A DNA stretch of 30,676 nucleotides, taken from assembly GCA_050303335.1 (NCBI GenBank), contig JBNLBN010000017.1, positions 1 through 30,676 of the forward strand. The letters run 5' to 3'. The notes below the pieces were generated by a model, which saw only the letters and a program-made list of their open reading frames with translations, was not told the origin of the DNA and made no database searches. The translations under genes and the position numbers were made by a program. Positions 14,310 to 20,032 of this stretch are shown here, in pieces (position 1 is the stretch's first letter; each line of letters starts with the position of its first letter). The DNA comes from Bilamarchaeum sp050303335 (GTDB lineage: Archaea; Micrarchaeota; Micrarchaeia; Anstonellales; Bilamarchaeaceae).

Positions 14310-15291
14310 TTTTGATAAGATTGAGGTTATCAAATATTTTTCTATTTAGTGAGATATCGAAAATAAACACTGATTCAATTTTATCAAAGCCGGCCTTATC
14401 GATTGCTGCTTCTTTTGCATCTTCAGGAATTCCGGACATTTTGCTAAACAGCCTAAGTTTATCCGCATCAGATTCAAGCTGAACGTATTTAAGTCCGGCT
14501 GCTTCCCTGAGTTTCTCTGGCAGTTCCGGATTCAACGAATAGGACAAAAGGTTGAGCTTTCCTGTCTCGAATTCCACCATCCTGACCAATGCAGATATAT
14601 ATTGTTTCTGGAGGTGGGAGCAGACCCCGACTCCTGAATTGACTTCGCGCCAAACATCAGAGGTAGCAGGATCTCGCCTCGATACATCAGGCTGGTAATA
14701 TTCAAATCCCGTAGTTTGTCCGGGCTGTTGATCTGATGCAGCTCTTTCTGTTGGCGATTCTTGTCCAGCCTCATTTGAAATATTGTTGAAACGTGCAATG
14801 GCTTCTTTCCTGTGATAGTCGGGAAGACTAAAAAGCCTCATCATGTTCGTAATAAATCTGATTTCCTGGAATGTTGTTGCAAGTTCCAGGTATCTTTGTG
14901 CCACAAGAGGAAGAACTTTGAGGGTATCATCGCCTTTTTCAATCATGTCAGTAATCAATATATCCAGATGATCAGGGTGGGTTGCCGTCTTTACCAGTTG
15001 GCCTGCTGCAACGAACCGGTCAAAATGACGATTACTCTCATCTGTACAGATATCTGCATATTGCCTGCAGTGGTATTCCGCCCTCCTATCAACGTCTCCA
15101 ATTATCTGGAAGGCCTCATTCAGCCTCGTGAAATCCTCAGCAGAGCCAGTCTTGTCAGGATGGACAAGCGGTGCAAGCGACCTGAATGCATTCCTTATCT
15201 CTCTTTCAGTTGCATGCCTTGGAACGCCAAGGACTGAATAAGGATCTCTTGAAGGAGGAATCCTAATACCAACTCTGACAATGGATTTCAT
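14296..15291 (-). CDS. J-domain (DnaJ-like) protein with unknown C-terminal region
   Basis: 331 residues. Residues 16-75 form a J-domain: DPYSVLGVPRHATEREIRNAFRSLAPLVHPDKTG, with the essential HPD at 44-46 for stimulating Hsp70 ATPase. There is no G/F region, zinc-finger or typical DnaJ substrate domain, so it is a type III J-protein. The rest is predicted helical (residues 85-180), then has a polar linker (QESPTERAASDQQPGQTTG) and a second helical part ending with SVFIFDISLNRKIFDNLN. No Hsp70 gene is in the window. It is divergent from a membrane protein gene, with a long inverted repeat between them. Confidence 0.75.
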   Translation of the reverse strand: MKSIVRVGIRIPPSRDPYSVLGVPRHATEREIRNAFRSLAPLVHPDKTGSAEDFTRLNEAFQIIGDVDRRAEYHCRQYADICTDESNRHFDRFVAAGQLVKTATHPDHLDILITDMIEKGDDTLKVLPLVAQRYLELATTFQEIRFITNMMRLFSLPDYHRKEAIARFNNISNEAGQESPTERAASDQQPGQTTGFEYYQPDVSRRDPATSDVWREVNSGVGVCSHLQKQYISALVRMVEFETGKLNLLSYSLNPELPEKLREAAGLKYVQLESDADKLRLFSKMSGIPEDAKEAAIDKAGFDKIESVFIFDISLNRKIFDNLNLIKIKNR

Positions 15292-15326
15292 AGGATAGAT
15301 ATTAACAAAAAACGTTTTTAAATGTT

Positions 15327-15360
15327 ATTATATTTGTCAAAATGCGTTGATAAATGTAAT
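15327..15360. promoter_or_regulatory. Inverted repeat in a divergent promoter
   Basis: ATTATATTTGTCAA (15327-15340) and TTGATAAATGTAAT (15347-15360) are inverted copies matching at 12 of 14 positions around a 6-nt spacer. The repeat sits between the divergent J-domain and membrane-protein genes and beside a TATATG-type TATA box (about 15365-15374). It may be a shared operator; no regulator is identified. Confidence 0.45.
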
Positions 15361-15398
15361 ATAAGATTTATATGCATTTTTGTACATCAATTACATCA

Positions 15399-16343
15399 AT
15401 GAGAGCAGCAGAGCTAGTGGCAAAGAGGTACAAACCGAGGATTTCCCAGATTGAGGCAAAACTCGGCAGGTTCCAGGAAATGGACCTGAAGGAGGAGGGA
15501 ATACGCCGGATGATCGACATTTCGGTAAGGGTTGACCTTGAACATGCGACAAAAAGGCACTTCAAGCCGAAGGCAGAGGATTTCTATCCACCTGAACTGA
15601 GGAAAAGGGTTATGCAGGCGCAGGTTGAGATCAGTGAAGACGTAAAAAGAACAGGCGAAATGTTATCAGTCGTGGTGCCAACCAACTGCCATGACTGCTT
15701 CGATCCGCTGAAAGTACATGGAAGGTATGTGACGGCGGCTTTTACAGCTGCTTTATCCGCAGTATCAGCATATACGATTGATTTCTCAAAGGAGGGGGGT
15801 GGTTTTGCCAGGTATGCTGTTGCAGCTGCCGCAGGGCTGGCTGCTGTTTTATTGATATCCAAGAACTTCGTTCTCATGCATCTTAGAAGCAGGGTCAAGA
15901 AAGAGCACGGGAGGATAATGGGAGACTTCACCAGATATATCAGTGAAGAGGCAGAAGAGTATCTTGACGGCAAGAAGATCAGGGGCGTCGGATTTCCCGC
16001 ACAGTACAGGAGAAACCTCCGGGAGGAACTGTCATTCCTGACAATGGCGCTTGAAAAGGACAGGTTTTTCATTGAAAGCCTGGAGCAGGTCATATATGAA
16101 GCAGATGAACTCAGCGATTTCAGGCACAACGGAGCATACGAAAAAAGGCTTGAGGACCTAAAAAACGAGGAATCCATCAATAGGATCCTTGATTACATGG
16201 AGGACCGCGGCCTCCAAAGCGAAGGGGTGGCGGCCCATCTTTTCGGCCTGCTTGAGAATGTGAAGGATGATGTGGCGCCCCTCCATAGGCTGGTAACGCT
16301 TATCGAGGACATCAGAGACGGCAGGGAAAGGTCACATTTTTAA
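15399..16343 (+). CDS. Membrane protein with two central TM segments, unknown function
   Basis: 314 residues from ATG 15399. An in-frame ATG at 15372 overlaps the TATA-like region and would precede transcription. Residues 1-105 are soluble and basic/acidic helical and include a NCHDC motif (97-100). Two hydrophobic segments follow (about 110-127 and 138-158). The C-terminal 150 residues are charged helices, probably coiled-coil-like (LRSRVKKEHGRIMGDFTRYISEEAEEYL and FFIESLEQVIYEADELSDF). Both ends therefore probably face the cytoplasm. I recognise no family. tRNA-Tyr follows 25 nt after the stop codon. Confidence 0.6.
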   Translation: MRAAELVAKRYKPRISQIEAKLGRFQEMDLKEEGIRRMIDISVRVDLEHATKRHFKPKAEDFYPPELRKRVMQAQVEISEDVKRTGEMLSVVVPTNCHDCFDPLKVHGRYVTAAFTAALSAVSAYTIDFSKEGGGFARYAVAAAAGLAAVLLISKNFVLMHLRSRVKKEHGRIMGDFTRYISEEAEEYLDGKKIRGVGFPAQYRRNLREELSFLTMALEKDRFFIESLEQVIYEADELSDFRHNGAYEKRLEDLKNEESINRILDYMEDRGLQSEGVAAHLFGLLENVKDDVAPLHRLVTLIEDIRDGRERSHF

Positions 16344-16368
16344 TAGATTCTCTTCAATTCCTTAGTAA

Positions 16369-16471
16369 CCCGCCTTAGCTCAACGGTAGAGCGTCCCGCT
16401 GTAGTTTTGGTTAAACTCAATTTTTATGAGTAGAAACGGGAAGGTTGCTTGTTCAAATCAGGCAGGCGGGA
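16369..16471 (+). tRNA. trnY: tRNA-Tyr (anticodon GTA) with a 31-nt intron
   Basis: Acceptor stem CCCGCCT/AGGCGGG starts with the C1-G72 pair typical of archaeal tRNA-Tyr. D-stem GCTC/GAGC, anticodon stem TCCCG/CGGGA and T-stem GCTTG/CAGGC with loop TTCAAAT all form. The anticodon GTA is at 16401-16403, with G37 at 16404. The intron 16405-16435 sits at the canonical 37/38 position, between G37 and A38. No CCA is encoded. The downstream minus-strand gene stops only 3 nt away. Confidence 0.93.
16405..16435 (+). other. tRNA-Tyr intron with bulge-helix-bulge splice motif
   Basis: A 4-bp helix CTGT (positions 32-35) with GTAG (near the intron 3' end) leaves two 3-nt bulges: AGT at the 5' site and AAA at the 3' site. 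Cutting between the second and third bulge bases gives exactly 16405-16435. Two of the four pairs are G-U. This is the substrate of the archaeal tRNA splicing endonuclease. Confidence 0.75.
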
Positions 16472-16473
16472 TA

Positions 16474-16959
16474 TTATAGTCCTTCACGGACCTCCTTTTT
16501 TAGCCTGATAATGTTGGTCTTTCCGACCTGCTCCTTCTCCAATATGCCCCTTCTTATAAGCTTGTCAACTATCCTGTGGGCTTTGACTTTGCCTATGCCT
16601 TCGATCCTTGAGATCTCGGACTGGAGGACTTCGCCCTTCTTCTCAATAAGCTTGGCTATGATCCTTCTTTCCCCTGGAGGGAGGAAGGACAGGACAACAG
16701 CGGACCGGTCCTTTGCCGGGGCTTCAATTTTCCTTTCGAAATAAAGGTAGGATATTCCTATTCCAAGAAGGAATCCGAATATGATGAAGAGCGGTATGTA
16801 GGATATTAGGCTGTCAAGATAGGCCTCGTGCTGGCAGTCACCGTCCTCCACACAGATTATCGGGACTCCCCCCTCAACAAATTTCGGTATGTAGGTCACA
16901 AGCAGGAAGAATACGGCAAGCAGTACCAGTCCTATAAGCGGTTTTTTATTGTCAGCCAT
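16474..16959 (-). CDS. Membrane-anchored winged-helix protein, candidate metal sensor/regulator
   Basis: 161 residues. Two transmembrane segments (about 7-25 and 51-73) enclose a short loop with Cys36, Cys42 and His44 that should face outside. A cytoplasmic winged-helix DNA-binding domain follows (about 88-155: LPPGERRIIAKLIEKKGEVLQSEISRIEGIGKVKAHRIVDKLIRRGILEKEQVGKTNIIRL). This is a one-component arrangement: an outer-face Cys/His sensor directly linked to a DNA-binding domain. It is divergent from the copper-cluster genes, with its TATA box embedded in an inverted repeat, so it is a prime candidate for their regulator. Related membrane winged-helix proteins occur in many archaea but few have known effectors. 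Confidence 0.7.
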   Translation of the reverse strand: MADNKKPLIGLVLLAVFFLLVTYIPKFVEGGVPIICVEDGDCQHEAYLDSLISYIPLFIIFGFLLGIGISYLYFERKIEAPAKDRSAVVLSFLPPGERRIIAKLIEKKGEVLQSEISRIEGIGKVKAHRIVDKLIRRGILEKEQVGKTNIIRLKKEVREGL

Positions 16960-16969
16960 TTAGATGAAT

Positions 16970-16998
16970 TGGCACTTCTGATTTATAAAGAAATGCCA
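16970..16998. promoter_or_regulatory. Inverted repeat enclosing the regulator's TATA box
   Basis: TGGCACTTCT (16970-16979) and AGAAATGCCA (16989-16998) are inverted copies (9 of 10 positions) around ATTTATAAAG-like sequence. This TATA is about 25 nt from the leaderless ATG of the membrane winged-helix gene (16959). Binding here would block that promoter, i.e. self-repression. Confidence 0.55.
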
Positions 16999-17012
16999 GA
17001 GTTTCAAAAAGC

Positions 17013-17049
17013 GAAACCTTCGTTTCAGCAAGATATAAGTAAGGTTTCA
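17013..17049 (+). promoter_or_regulatory. Shared copper-cluster promoter/operator, copy 1
   Basis: GAAACC (17013-17018), GTTTCA (17022-17027), TATA box ATATAAGTA (17033-17041) and GGTTTCA (17043-17049). It matches copy 2 (18437-18473) at 33 of 37 positions. The half-sites flank the TATA box, so a bound protein would compete with TBP. A further GTTTCA lies at 17001-17006. Confidence 0.75.
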
Positions 17050-17077
17050 GTTGAGGGAATTTCATGAAGGTGAGATA

Positions 17078-17974
17078 TTGGCAGCTTGCATAATAGCTTT
17101 TTTCGTGTTTTCGGTTTTGTCCATATTTTCGGCAAAATACAGGAAACTGGCAAAAGAAGCATTCAGATGTGTGTTCCTGACGGTAACATTCAAGCCATGC
17201 GATACGGACCTTAATGACAGGATCAAATCGGAACTGGTTTCAACGCTGCTTGCCTTCAGTCCTGGAGGCGCTAAGATTCTCAACAGGCACTTCGCAGCAT
17301 TCTCATGGGGATTTTTTGCCCTGTCGGTCATAAGCTTCGCATACCTATCATACGGAGTGTACAACTTCTATTATTTCGGGAACTGCGACGGTCCGGAGAG
17401 CACAGGTGCATGCATACTCAATGACCTCACAGGGGATTATGGAAGGTTCAGCGAGCCGGCGGACCTGATAGCACCGACGGATTTCGACGGGATAACTGAT
17501 GGGAATCCAAATGCCGATACGACGATCGTTGAATTCGGATGCTTCACCTGCCCCTATACCAAACAGGCGGAAGCAGCTGTTGAGGTTCTCCTTGAGAGGC
17601 ATGGAGAGGATATAAATTATGTATTCAAGCCGTTCCCACTCCCCAACCATGAAAACAGCTACAATGCAGCAATCGCTGTTCTTTGCGCAAACAGGCAGGA
17701 CAAGTCCTGGGAATTGAGGCGGAGGATATTCGAGAAGCAGGAACAGTGCTCACAGGAGGGAGAGGTAGTGATTAAAGACCTTGCAAGAGAAGCTGGTCTT
17801 GATATGGAAGAATTCAACAGGTGTTACGACAACATGGAGACGGCTGAAGAGCTTGACCGGTACATTCAACAGGGAAAAGATGCCCACATCTATGCCACTC
17901 CGACGTTCTTCGTTAACGGAAAGCCCCTAATAGGGCCCCAGCCGATAGATGAATTCGAAAAGGTGATAAAATGA
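17078..17974 (+). CDS. Membrane-anchored DsbA-like thioredoxin-fold protein
   Basis: About 298 residues. TTG 17078 is preferred as start: AGGTGAG precedes it by 3-4 nt and it follows the expected transcription start. An in-frame TTG at 17051 would lie upstream of that point. Two TM segments (about 1-17 and 75-96 in this numbering) precede a DsbA-type thioredoxin domain with the redox pair Cys155/Cys158 (EFGCFTCPYTKQ) and a cis-Pro loop (YATPTFFVNGKPLIG). The catalytic domain should face outside. Two more cysteines lie near the end of the second TM (NCDG...GACIL). It overlaps the Met-rich gene by 4 nt (ATGA). In metal modules such proteins oxidise or isomerise Cys ligands of partners, which is inference here. 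Confidence 0.82.
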   Translation: MAACIIAFFVFSVLSIFSAKYRKLAKEAFRCVFLTVTFKPCDTDLNDRIKSELVSTLLAFSPGGAKILNRHFAAFSWGFFALSVISFAYLSYGVYNFYYFGNCDGPESTGACILNDLTGDYGRFSEPADLIAPTDFDGITDGNPNADTTIVEFGCFTCPYTKQAEAAVEVLLERHGEDINYVFKPFPLPNHENSYNAAIAVLCANRQDKSWELRRRIFEKQEQCSQEGEVVIKDLAREAGLDMEEFNRCYDNMETAEELDRYIQQGKDAHIYATPTFFVNGKPLIGPQPIDEFEKVIK

Positions 17975-18423
17975 AATGGATAATTTTAGCATTGCTGATA
18001 ACTGGGATTGTTTTTGGTTCAGGAGACCACATAGCAGAAGGAAAGGAGCTTTATGACTCCAATATCAGCTGCAGCGAACTGACGGATGACCAGCTTGAAC
18101 TGATCGGGGATTACATAATGGAACTGATGCATCCTGGAGAACAGCACGAACTTATGGACCGTATGATGGGAGGGGAAGGATCGGAAAGCCTTCGCGCAGC
18201 CCATATCAATATGGCTCAGAGGTTTTACTGTAATGACGCCCGGTACGGTATGATGGGTGGTATGATGAGCTATGGAATGATGGGGAACCAACCCATACTT
18301 TCGGGTGGCTACGGGATGGGATATCAGCAAGGATACAGCCTAGTAGACATCCTGGTGATCATCCTGCTCATTGCATTGATCATCCTCGTAATCATACTAA
18401 TAGTAAAGAACATTAGAAAGTAG
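17971..18423 (+). CDS. Met-rich exported/membrane protein, probable copper binder
   Basis: 150 residues with a signal peptide (1-17), a C-terminal TM segment (about 124-146) and a basic end. The exposed part is rich in Met: MMGG at 65-68, GMMGGMMSYGMMGNQP at 93-108 and YGMGYQQGY. It has His20, His54, His59, His78 and Cys34/Cys87. Met-rich runs of this kind bind Cu(I) in CopC/PcoE/CueP-type proteins, but I see no homology to these. It starts inside the DsbA-like stop codon (ATGA) and is probably a partner or substrate of that protein. Confidence 0.7.
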   Translation: MKWIILALLITGIVFGSGDHIAEGKELYDSNISCSELTDDQLELIGDYIMELMHPGEQHELMDRMMGGEGSESLRAAHINMAQRFYCNDARYGMMGGMMSYGMMGNQPILSGGYGMGYQQGYSLVDILVIILLIALIILVIILIVKNIRK

Positions 18424-18436
18424 GATTTCGGAATAT

Positions 18437-18473
18437 GAAACCATGGTTTCAGCAAAATATAAGTATGGTTTCA
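18437..18473 (+). promoter_or_regulatory. Shared copper-cluster promoter/operator, copy 2
   Basis: Contains TGAAACCATGGTTTCA (18436-18451), a perfect 16-bp palindrome, then TATA box ATATAAGTA (18457-18465) and GGTTTCA (18467-18473). The outer arms ATATGAAACC (18433-18442) and GGTTTCATAT (18467-18476) form a perfect 10-bp inverted repeat around the TATA box. It starts 10 nt after the Met-rich stop, so the downstream genes have their own promoter. Confidence 0.8.
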
Positions 18474-18488
18474 TATGTGGTTGTTGGC

Positions 18489-18683
18489 ATGGAACTCACA
18501 ATTGAAGGAATGCACTGCAAGTCTTGCAAGATGCTGATTGAGGGAGAGGTAGGGGATCTCGGCTTTGTGAAAAGAATCGAGGTTTCCCTGGAGAATAGGA
18601 AGGCAGTAGTTGATACTGAAGAGGGGAATGAGGACACGATTATAAAGACCATAGAGGAACTCGGATTCAGGGTGCAAAGATGA
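18489..18683 (+). CDS. CopZ-like heavy-metal-associated (HMA) protein
   Basis: 64 residues from ATG 18489, chosen because the operator and TATA box cover the region upstream. An earlier in-frame ATG at 18435 lies inside the operator. The sequence MELTIEGMHCKSCKMLIEGEVGDLGFVKRIEV is an HMA fold with the GMHCxxC copper-binding loop (Cys10/Cys13 from this start), followed by the usual VDTEEGNEDTIIKTIEELGF end. It is probably a cytosolic Cu(I) chaperone handing metal to the following transporters. It overlaps the next gene by 4 nt. Confidence 0.88.
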   Translation: MELTIEGMHCKSCKMLIEGEVGDLGFVKRIEVSLENRKAVVDTEEGNEDTIIKTIEELGFRVQR

Positions 18684-20032
18684 AGGTTACCAAGACTGTC
18701 AAGCTTAAAACTACGGGCATGGAGTGCTATTCCTGCGAGAAGAGCATAGAAAATGGTCTCTCCAAGATGGATGGAGTAGTTACTGTGAAATCAGACTACC
18801 AAAATGAGACGACCGAAGTCGAATTTACGGAAGAGACAAATGAGGAGAAGATCAGGGCAACGATCAAGGCTCTTGGATACGGGGATGGAGGGGAATCCAG
18901 GAAAGCAATGACGATTGCCATCGGATTCTTTGCAATAATTATCGGTGCATATTTCATTTTCGGGGATTCTTTCGACCTCGACTTCTCGAATATAGATATG
19001 GAAGCAGGTTTTGCAGCATTGTTCATCCTTGGATTTCTCACAGGATTCCATTGCATAGGTATGTGCGGGGGGTTCGTGCTCTCATACGCCGACCACATCA
19101 AAAGGATGGGAAATGTTATTCCGCATGTTCTTTATGGCTCAGGTAAAACCATATCATATACTGCTATCGGGGCTTTTTTCGGACTGGTCGGATCTTTCAT
19201 ATCATTCACACCTGAATTGAGGGGATCCATTGCAATAATCGCAGGAATCTTTCTGTTGATATATGGCCTTAATATGCTCAACATATTCCCTGTACTGAGG
19301 AAGCTCCAGGTGAGGATCCCGAGCATTGTCAAGGCAAAGCCGGGGCAGGGACCTTTCGTAACTGGGATTCTGAATGGTTTCATGATTGCATGCGGGCCTC
19401 TCCAGGCGATGTATATCTTCGCTGCAGGAACGGGCAGCGTGGTCGCAGGAGCCCAGGCCCTGTTCTTTTTCGGAATGGGAACGCTTGCCCCGCTCCTGAC
19501 ATTCGGTATAGCATCAAATTTCCTAAGTTCGGCTTTCTCAAACAATATTGTCAGGATCTCCGGCCTGTTCGTGATAATCCTTGGGATAGCAATGGCCAAT
19601 AACGGGATGAACCTTCTGGGTTTAGGATTCTTCATCCCGGAGGAAGTTCCTGACAACGCTCCTGTAATAGAGGACGGCTACCAGGTGATCCAGATGAATG
19701 TGACCGGATATGGATGGGAACCGAACAGTTTTGTTCTGAAAAAAGGGATACCTGTAAGATGGGAGATAAACGGCCAGGAGATAAACGGCTGCAATAACGA
19801 GATAATAGTTAGGGAATACGGGCTGAGCATACCGATCAAGAAGGGGATCCAGGTAATCGAATTCACACCCGGAGAGGAAGGCGTTGTTAAGTGGAGCTGC
19901 TGGATGGGCATGATACCAGGACAGTTTATAATTACTGATGATGAAAACGTCACCGTTCAGCAGATACCGGTTCCGCCTCAGGGCTTTAGCTGCGGCGAGA
20001 GCGGAGGCTGCGGCTGCGGGGGATCAAGATGA
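18680..20032 (+). CDS. HMA-SafE-cupredoxin fusion protein
   Basis: 450 residues with four parts. An HMA domain (1-68) carries MECYSC (Cys16/Cys19). A polytopic SafE/TauE-like membrane domain (about 77-316) has the FHCIGMCGGFV motif (His124, Cys125, Cys129) and GPLQAMYIFAAGTGS. A cupredoxin-like domain (about 334-420) has Cys371, Cys407, Met409 and Met411 as possible ligands in GCNNEI and SCWMGM. A tail FSCGESGGCGCGGSR ends the protein. SafE-type proteins are often found with copper or cytochrome-oxidase assembly genes. The protein thus joins an inner-face metal domain, a membrane domain and an outer-face copper domain in one chain. Orientation is inferred from TM count. Confidence 0.8.
   Translation: MKVTKTVKLKTTGMECYSCEKSIENGLSKMDGVVTVKSDYQNETTEVEFTEETNEEKIRATIKALGYGDGGESRKAMTIAIGFFAIIIGAYFIFGDSFDLDFSNIDMEAGFAALFILGFLTGFHCIGMCGGFVLSYADHIKRMGNVIPHVLYGSGKTISYTAIGAFFGLVGSFISFTPELRGSIAIIAGIFLLIYGLNMLNIFPVLRKLQVRIPSIVKAKPGQGPFVTGILNGFMIACGPLQAMYIFAAGTGSVVAGAQALFFFGMGTLAPLLTFGIASNFLSSAFSNNIVRISGLFVIILGIAMANNGMNLLGLGFFIPEEVPDNAPVIEDGYQVIQMNVTGYGWEPNSFVLKKGIPVRWEINGQEINGCNNEIIVREYGLSIPIKKGIQVIEFTPGEEGVVKWSCWMGMIPGQFIITDDENVTVQQIPVPPQGFSCGESGGCGCGGSR

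Noticed and set aside
19132..19656. Long open frames on the strand opposite the SafE-fusion and CopA genes
   Set aside because: They lie wholly antisense to confidently identified genes, have low-complexity composition from the opposite codons, and lack Shine-Dalgarno or TATA support.
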